A stretch of DNA of 64,000 nt, taken from positions 186,001-250,000 of the forward strand of contig NZ_DAMBYD010000005.1 of the NCBI RefSeq assembly GCF_032051575.1, written 5' to 3'. The notes under the pieces are model-generated. The model did not search any database and was not told where the DNA came from. It saw only the letters and a program-made list of their open reading frames with translations. Of this stretch, positions 26,639-36,009 are shown in pieces (within the stretch, counting starts at the first letter, position 1; every line of letters starts with the position of its first letter). The translations under genes were made by a program, and so were the position numbers. The DNA is from Aminipila sp032051575 (lineage in GTDB: Bacteria; Bacillota; Clostridia; Peptostreptococcales; Anaerovoracaceae).

Positions 26639-27586
26639 TTACCTCCTTCTATTTCTCCACCCATCGTCATGAGCAAAACACATAAGAGCTAAAAGTTCAT
26701 CATTTGGTATTTCTATTCCTGGCACAATATTTGATGGACTGAAATAACACATTTCAACTTCATCATGGAAATCTGATGGTAACCGATTTAAAGTAAGTTT
26801 TCCCACTTTGATATGAGGGCATGCACGTTCAGGCCATATTATAGTTTTATTTAAAATATCAAAATGAAATTCTTTTGCAGCATTTTCTGGAATAAGTTGT
26901 ACTGATAACTCATATTCAGGGTAAATCTCGCCTTCAATAGCATTATATAAATCATTGGTTAAAGCATCAGGATCATATCCTGCTAAGAACTCTGCTTCTT
27001 GAGCTGAAATATTTTTATTCCCCATAAGTGGCAGCCACTGATATCTTACATAAAAAGTCTTGTCGTCTTGATTTCGCCATACGTATGTATTCACGCTGTA
27101 TGACTCCATATATCTATAACTTTTTATAGTCCCTTTATTGGTAAAAAGCCACATAATCAAATGAAAAGATTCTGGATTATTGGCCATAAATTCCCAAAAC
27201 CTCTGTCTATCATGAGACAAACCATTTTCTGGACGTAACGCATGATATAAATCTGAAAATTTTCCAGCTTCGTTTATGAAAAAGATAGGCATGTTCTGAC
27301 ATAATAAATCATAGTCTCCACCTTCTGTAAAAAACTTTACAGACATGCCTCTTATATCTCTAGCAGTTTCTGCCGAGCCCCTTCGTCCAAGCGCTCTGGA
27401 AAATCGAACAAAAACTTCCGTAGAGCCTTCCATTTTATTTAAAAAATCTGCTTTTGTGTAGTCGGAAAATGGCATATAAAGATTAAATTCGCCATAAGCC
27501 CCTACACCTTTTTCATGAAATAACCGTTCTGGCGTCATTTCCCTGTTCATTTCAGCCAGTTTATTGAATAAAAGAAAATCTGTCAC
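26639..27586 (-). CDS. Minimal catalase-like haem protein (axial Tyr replaced by His)
   Basis: 315 aa from a GTG start with GGGGTGG upstream. Only the catalase core is present, about the size of the 33-kDa minimal catalase-related peroxidases; canonical catalases are >480. Visible residues: distal His24 (ERLFHEKGVGAYG), distal Asn98 (CQNMPIFFI), and RFSRALGRRGSAETARDIRG. At the proximal end the usual R-x-F-S-Y-x-D-x-x-R reads M-C-F-A-H-D-D-G-W-R, so the haem ligand Tyr aligns with His306, the protein ending nine residues later. It is either a haem enzyme with altered ligand or has lost catalase activity. Followed by a 61-aa gene. Confidence 0.75.
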   Translation of the reverse strand: MTDFLLFNKLAEMNREMTPERLFHEKGVGAYGEFNLYMPFSDYTKADFLNKMEGSTEVFVRFSRALGRRGSAETARDIRGMSVKFFTEGGDYDLLCQNMPIFFINEAGKFSDLYHALRPENGLSHDRQRFWEFMANNPESFHLIMWLFTNKGTIKSYRYMESYSVNTYVWRNQDDKTFYVRYQWLPLMGNKNISAQEAEFLAGYDPDALTNDLYNAIEGEIYPEYELSVQLIPENAAKEFHFDILNKTIIWPERACPHIKVGKLTLNRLPSDFHDEVEMCYFSPSNIVPGIEIPNDELLALMCFAHDDGWRNRRR

Positions 27587-27639
27587 AATACCACCCCATT
27601 ATGTAATAGTATATGCAGCAGACCCTATTTTGTTTATAA

Positions 27640-27754
27640 TGACCTATCCCAATTTATGAAGTAAATTGATGGAAGGTCAGATGCTGAAAAATCATGAACT
27701 CTAGTTCATAGAGTTTTATCGTAAAATGACCTATCCCAATTTGCGAAGCAAATT
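27640..27754. repeat. Two direct repeats flanking the cob operon terminator
   Basis: Copies at 27640-27668 and 27727-27754 share the segment TGACCTATCCCAATTT, then differ by two bases and continue with GAAG and AAATT. Each can form a small AATTT/AAATT hairpin. Copy 2 overlaps the cbiC stop codon; a terminator lies between the copies. Confidence 0.7.
27685..27709 (-). terminator. Terminator of the cobalamin operon
   Basis: Minus strand stem ATGAACT/AGTTCAT with two-base apex followed by GATTTTTC. Placed 45 bases past cbiC. Confidence 0.65.
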
Positions 27755-28394
27755 ACAACTTGCCATCACGCATCATATATAGTACTGCATTGCAGATTGC
27801 AGCTGCTACATTACTGCCGCCCTTCCTGCCTGCTGCTACAATGTATGGCATCTGGGATGACATGATTAATTCTTTAGATTCTACTACATTTACAAATCCA
27901 ACAGGAACGCCAATTACTGCCTCGGGGATTACTTTTTCCTCGCTAAATAGTTCATATAAACGCACCAGTGCTGTAGGTGCATTGCCAATTGCAAAAATTA
28001 TAGGCCTTTCTAATAAAGAGGCTTTATCCATAGAAGCAGTCGCTCTGGTTGTTCCATTTTCTTTTGCTGTTTTTGCCACATCTTCATCCGACATATAGCA
28101 GAACACCTCACCACCAAAAGTCTTTAAAAGCTTTTTATTGATTCCTGATTTAGCCATCTGCGTATCAGTAACTATACAAGCACCACGGCGGATAGCCTCC
28201 GCTATCTTAATTACAACACCTTCAGAGAACTGCATGTTATCATAATAATCAAAGTCAGCTGAAGTGTGAATAACCCTCTTTACTATAGGTGCTAAATCTT
28301 CAGGTATCTTTCTGTCTCCTAGTTCTTCTGTAATGATTTCAAAACTACGTTTTTCTATATCAGCTGGTAATACTTTTTGTAATTCTATCTTCAT
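27753..28394 (-). CDS. cbiC: Precorrin-8X methylmutase (cobalt-precorrin-8)
   Basis: 213 aa. Moves a methyl group from C11 to C12 of the corrin ring, giving cobyrinic acid. Family text is clear: RVIHTSADFDYYDNMQFSEG with the catalytic His, CIVTDTQMAKSGINK, FAIGNAPTALVRL and GVPVGFVNVVESKE. AAGGAG precedes the ATG. It is the last gene of the ten-gene cobalamin cluster, followed by a terminator. Confidence 0.95.
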   Translation of the reverse strand: MKIELQKVLPADIEKRSFEIITEELGDRKIPEDLAPIVKRVIHTSADFDYYDNMQFSEGVVIKIAEAIRRGACIVTDTQMAKSGINKKLLKTFGGEVFCYMSDEDVAKTAKENGTTRATASMDKASLLERPIIFAIGNAPTALVRLYELFSEEKVIPEAVIGVPVGFVNVVESKELIMSSQMPYIVAAGRKGGSNVAAAICNAVLYMMRDGKL

Positions 28395-28395
28395 C

Positions 28396-29922
28396 TTAAA
28401 CTCCTTCGTTTAATATTCTGTAAATAGCTTCAATATCCATGTTTTCACGAAGCCCATCTGCAAGTAAGTCATACTGTCTTTCTTTATATGCTTTCACATC
28501 AAGACCTGAAACCGCTGATTCATCAAGTCCCTTATTTTTAAGTAACACTGAAACTATAGTTTTTACTACATTTTCTTTATCAAAAACGCCATGGATGTAT
28601 GAACCATATACATTATCTTTATATAGCCCGGCCATTTCATTAGCCCCATCACCAGAAATCTCTGTTATTCTAGTTAAACTACTTATAGCACCCTGTTCTG
28701 ATGCTTCCACTGTAGATTGCCCCATATGTATTTCATAGCCTTCTATTTCTACTCCCTCAAGTGCTGCAAAATACCCTTTACCATTTGTTACAAAGTGACC
28801 TTTTATCTGAGTCCTTGTTTTTTCTTTCTCAAATACAGTAGTAGAAGGTAATAAACCCATGCCCTTCAAGCTGCCACCATGTTCTACATTATACGGGTCT
28901 TCCAGCTGTCTGCCAAGCATTTGAAAACCGCCGCAAATGCCAAACACAGGCTTTCCTGATGATGCATGCTTTATAATTGCAGTTTCAAGACCACATTGAC
29001 GCATCCAGAGTAAATCTTCCATCGTATTTTTAGTCCCTGGTATAATAATTAAATCAGGATTTCCAAGCTGCCCTACCGACTCAACATATCTTAGACTGAC
29101 AGCATCTGAGTATTCAAATACATTAAAGTCTGTAAAGTTTGATATTCTAGGCAGTCTGATAACCGCAATATCAATTAATGCCACCTTATCCTTGCGGGTG
29201 AATCTTTCTGTAAGGCTGTCCTCGTCATCTATATCTACATGGAGATAAGGCACAACACCAACTGTAGGCACATGTATAATATCCTCAAGCATATCAAGTC
29301 CAGGCTGAAGTATAGTCTTGTCTCCTCTAAACTTGTTAATAATTGTTCCTTTAACCATAGCTCTGTCTTCTTCACTAAATAGGGTCATCGTACCAACTAA
29401 AGAAGCAAATACGCCGCCTCTGTCTATATCACCTGCAAGAAGCACAGGAGCTTTAGCAAGTTTGGCCATATACATATTTACTATGTCATTTTCCTGAAGG
29501 TTTATTTCTGCAGGACTGCCTGCACCCTCCAGAACAATAATATCATATTGTGATGCCAGTTTATCATAAGCTTTTTTTATTTCAGGAACCATATCACGCT
29601 TATGTTGATAATATTCCTTGGCATTCATATTACTGTAAACCTCACCATTTACAATAACCTGAGAAGCCATATCATTTGTAGGTTTTAAAAGAATTGGGTT
29701 CATAAGTACAGATGGCTCTATCCCAGCCGCCTCAGCCTGCACCACTTGAGCTCTGCCCATTTCAAGACCTTCTTTTGTAATAAAAGAATTTAAAGCCATA
29801 TTTTGAGATTTAAAAGGTGCTACTGAATATCCGTCCTGCTTAAATAGTCTACATAATCCTGCAACCAGTAAACTCTTGCCTGCATTTGACATTGTTCCTT
29901 GAACCATTATTGCCTTTGCCAT
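28396..29922 (-). CDS. cbiP: Cobyric acid synthase
   Basis: 508 aa, CobQ/CbiP. N-terminal ATPase domain with P-loop variant MVQGTMSNAGKSLLVAGLCR, ILLKPTNDMASQVI and EGAGSPAEINL; C-terminal class-I glutamine amidotransferase domain with PVFGICGGFQMLG (nucleophile Cys) and SYIHGVFD. It amidates four carboxyl groups of adenosylcobyrinate diamide. One base separates it from cbiC. GGAGG precedes the ATG. Confidence 0.96.
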   Translation of the reverse strand: MAKAIMVQGTMSNAGKSLLVAGLCRLFKQDGYSVAPFKSQNMALNSFITKEGLEMGRAQVVQAEAAGIEPSVLMNPILLKPTNDMASQVIVNGEVYSNMNAKEYYQHKRDMVPEIKKAYDKLASQYDIIVLEGAGSPAEINLQENDIVNMYMAKLAKAPVLLAGDIDRGGVFASLVGTMTLFSEEDRAMVKGTIINKFRGDKTILQPGLDMLEDIIHVPTVGVVPYLHVDIDDEDSLTERFTRKDKVALIDIAVIRLPRISNFTDFNVFEYSDAVSLRYVESVGQLGNPDLIIIPGTKNTMEDLLWMRQCGLETAIIKHASSGKPVFGICGGFQMLGRQLEDPYNVEHGGSLKGMGLLPSTTVFEKEKTRTQIKGHFVTNGKGYFAALEGVEIEGYEIHMGQSTVEASEQGAISSLTRITEISGDGANEMAGLYKDNVYGSYIHGVFDKENVVKTIVSVLLKNKGLDESAVSGLDVKAYKERQYDLLADGLRENMDIEAIYRILNEGV

Positions 29923-29935
29923 AAAAAACCTCCAT

Positions 29936-31006
29936 TTAAATTGATTTTAACGCATTTATAAGTCGTTCATTTGAACTATGAGATTTAACTGCAATTCTAT
30001 AGTATCCTTCTTTTAACCCTATGTAATTACTACAATCCCTGATAATAATGCCTTTCTTTAAAAGCTTGTCCTTAAACGTAGAAACTTCATACCTACTCGC
30101 TTCATCTATCTTTATAAATATGTAATTAGCAGCAGGTTTATAGTTTTTTACTCCTAACTTATTAAGTTCTGCTACTAAATATTGTCTCTCTGCCCTTATT
30201 TCCTTAAGGGACTCCTCTAAATACTCAGTTTCCTTCAAAGCTTGAACCCCAGCAATTTGCGCCAGTACAGAAACTGTCCAAGGCTGCCCCATATCTGTAA
30301 TCTTCTTGAGAAGCGCTTTATCACTTGATAATCCATAACCTAATCTAAGTCCTGGCATTGCATAGCTCTTTGTAAAAGCCTTCAATATAAATAAATTCTT
30401 ACACTGTTCAATATAAGATTTCATCGTGTATTTTTCATAATTCTCAACAAATTCTATAAAGCATTCATCAAGAACCAATAGGATGTCTTTTTCCACACAT
30501 GCTTTTAGCACTTTATCTAATAAGTCTTTTGAAATAAGCTGGCCCGTAGGATTGTTAGGATTGCACAAGAAAACCACATCATAAGAAGAATCAAGTTTAT
30601 CCAGATACTCTTCTCTTAATTTAAAATCCTCATTCTCTTTCAGCTCATAGTGAACTGTTTCACATCCGACAGTATCTAAAGCTATTTCATACTCTGCAAA
30701 TGTAGGAGCTAAAACTAATGCCTTTTTAGGCTTCAATGCCAGTGCAAACCTGAAAATTATATCGGCAGCACCATTACCACATAAAATGCACTCTCTGTCA
30801 ATCCCCTCAAATTCAGACAGTGCTGATGTGAGTTCTCTGCAAAGAGGATCAGGATAATTTACACAAGCGTCAAGGCCATCTATTATGGTCTGCTTTACTC
30901 TTTCTGGAAGGCCTTTCGGATTGATATTCGCTGAAAAATCCAAAATATCTTCGATTCCCTTTTCCTTTGCACTATATATATCTCCACCATGAATTAAATT
31001 AGCCAT
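29936..31006 (-). CDS. cobD: Threonine-phosphate decarboxylase-like aminotransferase (CobD)
   Basis: 356 aa class-I/II PLP enzyme beginning at ATG 31006 (MANLIHGGDIYSAKEKG); the start overlaps cbiB by 13 bases. HGGDIYSA, LDFSANINPKG and CGNGAADIIF are typical of CobD, which makes aminopropanol phosphate for the lower nucleotide loop. The PLP lysine is in LKAFTKSYAMPGLRLGYG. It could be mistaken for histidinol-phosphate aminotransferase, but the HGGxI start and its cobalamin neighbours favour CobD. Confidence 0.9.
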   Translation of the reverse strand: MANLIHGGDIYSAKEKGIEDILDFSANINPKGLPERVKQTIIDGLDACVNYPDPLCRELTSALSEFEGIDRECILCGNGAADIIFRFALALKPKKALVLAPTFAEYEIALDTVGCETVHYELKENEDFKLREEYLDKLDSSYDVVFLCNPNNPTGQLISKDLLDKVLKACVEKDILLVLDECFIEFVENYEKYTMKSYIEQCKNLFILKAFTKSYAMPGLRLGYGLSSDKALLKKITDMGQPWTVSVLAQIAGVQALKETEYLEESLKEIRAERQYLVAELNKLGVKNYKPAANYIFIKIDEASRYEVSTFKDKLLKKGIIIRDCSNYIGLKEGYYRIAVKSHSSNERLINALKSI

Positions 31007-31971
31007 CTTACCATTACCATTCCTAACATACAAACAATTAAAGTAATCCAAGCTGTACCATAAAGCAGCCTGTTTGAAAGAATAATATCTCTTTTCTCTA
31101 TAGGTCTTGCATTATCCCCTATTGTTTTTTTCTCATATAATTTACCAAAATAATAAGCATTTCCAGCAAGTTGAACATTTAATGCCCCAGCACAAACAGC
31201 CTCTGTCTGTGCACTGTTTGGACTGGCATGATTCAATCTGTCCCTTTTAAAAATTTTAGCTGCATTTTTAAAATCAAGTCCACAAAACAGGGATGCTATA
31301 ATCATAAATATTCCGGATAATCTGGCTGGAATAAAATTTAAAACATCGTCAAGCTTAGCTGCAAATCTGCCAAAATATAAATATTTGTCGTTTTTGTATC
31401 CAATCATGGAATCCATAGTATTTACGGCTTTATATAAAAAGCCCAATGGAGCCCCGCCGATTGCCATGAATATCATTGGCGCAACAGTTCCATCCGAAGT
31501 ATTCTCTGCTACGGTTTCCACAGTAGCCTTAATAATGCCTTCTTCTGTAAGACTTTCTGTGTCTCTACCAACAATCATTGATACTTTTTTTCTGGCACCT
31601 TCTACATCATTTTTTTCAAGCTCAGTATAAACCTTCATACTTTCAGTTTTAAGAGCTTTTACAGCTAAAATCTGATAGCACATGATTGTTTCAATCACTA
31701 AACCTAAAATCAGATGAATTTTATAAGCCGCCCATAAAATTATGGCAGGCACTAAAAACGAAATAGTAAGTATGCAAATTGCCATTATTACACCTGCCGC
31801 AAATTCACTGCCTTTAGTTTTAGAAGAAAAATATCTAAAAAACAGCTCAAATTTTTCAATAGCAATACCGATTAGTCTAATCGGATGCGGCCAATTATGT
31901 GGGTCTCCAATAATCAAATCTAAAAAAAATCCAAGAAATAAAGGTAGAACAGCAATAACAATACTATTCAT
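30994..31971 (-). CDS. cbiB: Adenosylcobinamide-phosphate synthase
   Basis: 325 aa membrane protein. FFLDLIIGDPHNWPHPIRLI at the N terminus, TVAENTSDGTVAPMIF and NAYYFGKLYE near the end are CbiB/CobD signatures. It attaches aminopropanol (phosphate) to adenosylcobyric acid in the membrane. Overlaps cbiH by eight bases and cobD by 13, so the three are translationally coupled. GGAAGG precedes the ATG. Confidence 0.94.
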   Translation of the reverse strand: MNSIVIAVLPLFLGFFLDLIIGDPHNWPHPIRLIGIAIEKFELFFRYFSSKTKGSEFAAGVIMAICILTISFLVPAIILWAAYKIHLILGLVIETIMCYQILAVKALKTESMKVYTELEKNDVEGARKKVSMIVGRDTESLTEEGIIKATVETVAENTSDGTVAPMIFMAIGGAPLGFLYKAVNTMDSMIGYKNDKYLYFGRFAAKLDDVLNFIPARLSGIFMIIASLFCGLDFKNAAKIFKRDRLNHASPNSAQTEAVCAGALNVQLAGNAYYFGKLYEKKTIGDNARPIEKRDIILSNRLLYGTAWITLIVCMLGMVMVRWLI

Positions 31972-32722
31972 TTACCTTCCCCTCAACTTCCTTATAGCCT
32001 CTTGGAGTAACCATCTTTCCATTCATATTTTTAGTCTTTGAGTTTCCAATAAATACTGTTGTAAACATATCTACCTTTGTATCTCTCAAAGTCTTTAAAT
32101 CCATGACGATCCCTGTCTCACCTTCTCTGCCGATATTCTGTACATACCCCGCAACATTTTCAGGTAATCTGTGCTTTAAAAGAATATCACAAGCCTTCTG
32201 CAGATAATCATGTCTCTTTATGCTGGAAGGATTATATAAGCAGATTGCGAAATCTCCCATAGCCGCACATTCCAGCCTCTTTTCAATAAGTTCCCAGGGT
32301 GTAAGCAAATCACTTAAACTTATAACCGTAAAATCATGAATCAACGGTGCTCCCAAAACAGCAGCACCGCTGCAAGCCGCCGTAATTCCAGGAATAACCT
32401 CTATGTCAATTGCTTCAGATAAGCCCCTTGCAGTAACAACTTCATACATCAGCCCTGCCATGCCGTAAACACCAGCATCACCACTACAGACCATTGAAAC
32501 CGTTTTGCCCTTTACTGCCTCATCCACTGCCAGGTTACACCTGTCTGCTTCTTTTTTCATAGCAGTAGAAATCATTTCCTTATGCCCAAATTTGTCTTTA
32601 ACTAAATCAATATAAACCGTATATCCTGCAAGCACATCACTTTCTTCTAAGGCTTCAAGTGCTCTTTCTGTAGATTGATTTAAATTTCCTGGTCCTAATC
32701 CTACAACAAATATTTTGTTCAT
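31964..32722 (-). CDS. cbiH: Cobalt-precorrin-3B C17-methyltransferase
   Basis: 252 aa member of the tetrapyrrole methylase family: GLGPGNLNQSTERALEAL at the start, VCSGDAGVYGMAGLMYEV and VIPGITAACSGAAVLGAPL in the SAM pocket. It performs C17 methylation and ring contraction in the anaerobic cobalamin route. Its ATG overlaps the last base of the cbiF stop (TAATG). Confidence 0.94.
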   Translation of the reverse strand: MNKIFVVGLGPGNLNQSTERALEALEESDVLAGYTVYIDLVKDKFGHKEMISTAMKKEADRCNLAVDEAVKGKTVSMVCSGDAGVYGMAGLMYEVVTARGLSEAIDIEVIPGITAACSGAAVLGAPLIHDFTVISLSDLLTPWELIEKRLECAAMGDFAICLYNPSSIKRHDYLQKACDILLKHRLPENVAGYVQNIGREGETGIVMDLKTLRDTKVDMFTTVFIGNSKTKNMNGKMVTPRGYKEVEGKVNE

Positions 32723-33477
32723 TATTTTGAAGCCTCCCTAAATTCATGTGTAAACGCTGGGTCATAAAGCTTTGAACGTTCATAGCTGTTCCCAAGGAAT
32801 CCACCTACAACAATCATAGCTGTCTTTGTAATGTTGTTATTTTTAGCCGTTTCTGGTAATGTTCCTATTGTGCATCTGAACACTTTTTCTTCTGGCCAGG
32901 TTGCTTTATACACTATGGCAGCTGGAGTTTCTTCTGTATAACCTCCACTTAAAAGTTTCTCTTTTAAAGATTCTAGTAATCCAGTAGACAAGAATATAGC
33001 CATGGTTGCTCCGTGTGAAGCCATAAGCGACATTTCTTCTTTTTCTGGGACAGGAGTTCTGCCCTCCATTCTTGTGATAATCACTGACTGTGAAACATTT
33101 GGCAGTGTGTATTCTGCATTCAGCGCAGCTGCAACGCCGCAGAAAGAACTTACTCCAGGAGTAACTTTAAACTGAATATTTTTTGGCTCCAAAAGATCCA
33201 TCTGTTCTCGGATTGCTCCATATAAACTTGGATCCCCTGTATGTAATCTAACGGTCATCTTTCCCTCTGATTCAGCCTTTTCCATCACAGAAATGACTTC
33301 TTCCAGCGTCATGCTTGCACTATTGTGAATTTCACATTTAGGCTTTGCAAGATTTAAAAGCTCAGGATTTACTAATGATCCTGCGTAAATAATTACGTCT
33401 GCCTCCTGCAACAATCTCTGTCCTCTAACTGTAATCAAATCAGGTGCTCCAGGACCTGCTCCAACAAAATTAATCAT
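32722..33477 (-). CDS. cbiF: Cobalt-precorrin-4 C11-methyltransferase
   Basis: 251 aa tetrapyrrole methylase. NFVGAGPGAPDLITVRGQRL, VIIYAGSLVNPELL, RLHTGDPSLYGAIREQMD and VTPGVSSFCGVAAALNAEYT are typical of CbiF/CobM. Methylates C11 of cobalt-precorrin-4 with SAM. Confidence 0.95.
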   Translation of the reverse strand: MINFVGAGPGAPDLITVRGQRLLQEADVIIYAGSLVNPELLNLAKPKCEIHNSASMTLEEVISVMEKAESEGKMTVRLHTGDPSLYGAIREQMDLLEPKNIQFKVTPGVSSFCGVAAALNAEYTLPNVSQSVIITRMEGRTPVPEKEEMSLMASHGATMAIFLSTGLLESLKEKLLSGGYTEETPAAIVYKATWPEEKVFRCTIGTLPETAKNNNITKTAMIVVGGFLGNSYERSKLYDPAFTHEFREASK

Positions 33478-33523
33478 TTTAAATAATACCTTTCTAAATT
33501 TGTTAATTCAATAGTATCTAATT

Positions 33524-34666
33524 CTAGATTTTTTGTAATATCTCATCAACTTCTGAAGTTTTACCTAGATATCCATGTTTATTTGAGAACATTATTGCTC
33601 CGATTTCCATGGTTTGATGAGTTCGGCTTCTTAAGTGGAATTCTATTTTATTCATTAGTGATTCAATCACTTTATCCCTCATTTGACTGCTATAAGCTTC
33701 CAATGCTTCATACGCATTATCTGTTGTTACTGAGTTTATCATTTCTTCTATCAGCTTTGGGTCTGCACCAAATCTAGCAGCATGGGCTGACATAATCTCC
33801 ATTCTAGCATCTGCATATTTGGAATGAGTATTCATAATTCCGCCTGCTACCTTCACCAGTTTTCCAATATGTCCTACAAACAGCACGCCTTTAAAACCCT
33901 GTTCCTCAGCATAATCTAAGCTTTCACCAATAAAGTTACTGCATTTTACAGAGTAAAAATCCCGATTGGCAAAATGTTGTTTTAAGAAATTCTCACCATA
34001 ATTACCAGGTGTAATAACTAGGTACTCAGCACCGAGTGCTTTTCTAACATCCATTTCCACCTTAATCGTATCAATTAATGCCTGTTCACTCATAGGTTCT
34101 ACTATTCCACTGGTTCCAAGTACAGATAACCCCCCTTCAATCCCCAATCTAGGATTATATGTACGTTTTGCCAGTTCTTCTCCCTGTGGTATAGAAATAG
34201 TAACTTTAGCACCGCCTTCATATCCAAATTCTTCCAGAACCTGAAACACCACACTTCTTATGGTTCTCCTAGGAGTAGGGTTTATAGCCGCTTGTCCAAT
34301 CTGACAAGGAAGGCCTGGCAGGGTTACTCTTCCAACCCCTTTGCCACCATCAATTATAATCTCTGCATGTTCATTTTCAAGAAGTTCTACTTCTGCATAA
34401 ATCAATATACCATTTGTAATGTCAGGATCATCACCACTATCTTTTTTTACAGCACAGGATGCTGTTTTTTCACTTATTTTACAATCTAATACACCTAAAG
34501 TTAGTGGTATGCCTTTCGGAGTATCCACCGATACTTCCTGTAAATTATTTCCTAAAGCAAGCAGCGTAGCAGCTTTTGCAGCCGCTGTGGCGCAAGTGCC
34601 AGTTGTATATCCTCTGCGCATCTGACCCTCTTTGGGATTTAAATCTTTGTTTTTCTCTTCCTGCAT
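33524..34666 (-). CDS. cbiD: Cobalt-precorrin-5B C1-methyltransferase
   Basis: 380 aa. MRRGYTTGTCATAAAKAA, the CbiD hallmark, starts at residue 16; GGKGVGRVTLPGL, INPTPRRTI and TPGNYGE follow. CbiD methylates C1 in the anaerobic pathway and is absent from the aerobic one. The first ATG overlaps cbiA by 28 bases; the ATG at 34621, with AGAGGG just upstream, is a possible alternative start. Confidence 0.95.
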   Translation of the reverse strand: MQEEKNKDLNPKEGQMRRGYTTGTCATAAAKAATLLALGNNLQEVSVDTPKGIPLTLGVLDCKISEKTASCAVKKDSGDDPDITNGILIYAEVELLENEHAEIIIDGGKGVGRVTLPGLPCQIGQAAINPTPRRTIRSVVFQVLEEFGYEGGAKVTISIPQGEELAKRTYNPRLGIEGGLSVLGTSGIVEPMSEQALIDTIKVEMDVRKALGAEYLVITPGNYGENFLKQHFANRDFYSVKCSNFIGESLDYAEEQGFKGVLFVGHIGKLVKVAGGIMNTHSKYADARMEIMSAHAARFGADPKLIEEMINSVTTDNAYEALEAYSSQMRDKVIESLMNKIEFHLRSRTHQTMEIGAIMFSNKHGYLGKTSEVDEILQKI

Positions 34667-36009
34667 ATGTCTACAAACCTTTCTGCAGATTTTATGTTTG
34701 AATAGAAATGTACATGAGGATAGCCCGCATATAAATTTTCATTTCCAATTACACATTTCCAATTCATTTTTCTCAGAGGCTTTTGTGCATGAAAGCAATC
34801 ACCTGAGTTTGTGCTATCCCAATAATGAAATTCATGTCCTTTCAAATGCATACCTTCTTCGCAAAGAAGGTTCGTTTTTTCAGCTTCCATATCTATATAC
34901 CCAAATCGAACCAGTTTATCTGCATAAAAACTTTCACCTTCTATAGTTCCCACCATTTTATATGCATGACCAAGCTTGTCCTTAACAACTTCATGAAGGT
35001 ACATGAATCCCCCACATTCAGCCATACAAGGTGTTCCTGCTGATAAAGCATCTTTTATATTCTGCTTCATTGAATCATTTTTTTCTAACTCTTTCAGGTA
35101 AAGTTCCGGATAACCTCCCCCAAAATACAATCCTTGTAGGTTTTCTGGCAGTTTTTTATCCTCCAAAGGGCTAAAATAACAAATTTCTGCACCAAATTCT
35201 GAAAGTAAATCCAAATTATCTTGATAATAAAAGCAAAATGCCTTATCTTTTGCTACACCTATTCGAACTCTTTCTCCACAAGCAATCGTTGGTTTTATAA
35301 ATTCAATTTTAGATGCAGTTTTTGCTATTCTAATTAATTTGTCTAAATCTATTGATTCCGAAACTTGTTTAGCCAAAGTATCCAGAATTGTCTCAAGATT
35401 GCCTACCTCTTGAGCTGTAACAAGCCCTAGGTGTCTGCTTTCTAGAGAACATTCTTTTATCATTGGCATAAATCCTAAAACTTCAATAGGTAATGTTTCT
35501 TCAATCAGTTTCTTGATTTCTTCAAAAATCATAGGTGAAATTCGATTTAAGATTACTGCTTTTATATTACTGTCACTTTCCAGTTCCATAAAACCTTTAA
35601 TCTCGGCTAATATGGAAACTGATTTCCCTTTGCAATCTATTATTAATACCGAAGGTGTTTTAGTGCTTCTCGCTAAATCATAGGAACTTGCCTCATATGA
35701 TTTCCCCGCTAAGCCATCATAATATCCCATGACTCCTTCTATAACTGCTAAATCGGCTTCTTTAGAATTCTTTGCAAGTAAATAATTTATAGTCTCTTTG
35801 TCATTAAAAAATAAATCCAGATTTCTTGATTCCAATCCTAAAGCCTCTTTATGAAACATAGGATCAATATAATCAGGACCGCATTTAAATGATACGATAT
35901 TTAGACCTTTATTGATAAGTGCCTGAAGTATTCCACATACTACAGTAGTTTTCCCGCTTCCGCTGCCTGGTGCTCCTATTAAAATTCTAGGTAAAATCTT
36001 TGTTTCCAT
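34639..36009 (-). CDS. cbiA: Cobyrinate a,c-diamide synthase
   Basis: 456 aa. P-loop LIGAPGSGSGKTTVVCGIL, FKCGPDYIDPMFH, VIEGVMGYYDGLAG in the N-terminal ATPase domain; GGGYPELYLKEL and TPCMAECGGFMYLHE with the nucleophile Cys in the glutamine amidotransferase domain. It amidates the a and c side chains of cobyrinate using glutamine. It starts one base after cbiET ends. Confidence 0.95.
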   Translation of the reverse strand: METKILPRILIGAPGSGSGKTTVVCGILQALINKGLNIVSFKCGPDYIDPMFHKEALGLESRNLDLFFNDKETINYLLAKNSKEADLAVIEGVMGYYDGLAGKSYEASSYDLARSTKTPSVLIIDCKGKSVSILAEIKGFMELESDSNIKAVILNRISPMIFEEIKKLIEETLPIEVLGFMPMIKECSLESRHLGLVTAQEVGNLETILDTLAKQVSESIDLDKLIRIAKTASKIEFIKPTIACGERVRIGVAKDKAFCFYYQDNLDLLSEFGAEICYFSPLEDKKLPENLQGLYFGGGYPELYLKELEKNDSMKQNIKDALSAGTPCMAECGGFMYLHEVVKDKLGHAYKMVGTIEGESFYADKLVRFGYIDMEAEKTNLLCEEGMHLKGHEFHYWDSTNSGDCFHAQKPLRKMNWKCVIGNENLYAGYPHVHFYSNIKSAERFVDICRKRKTKI

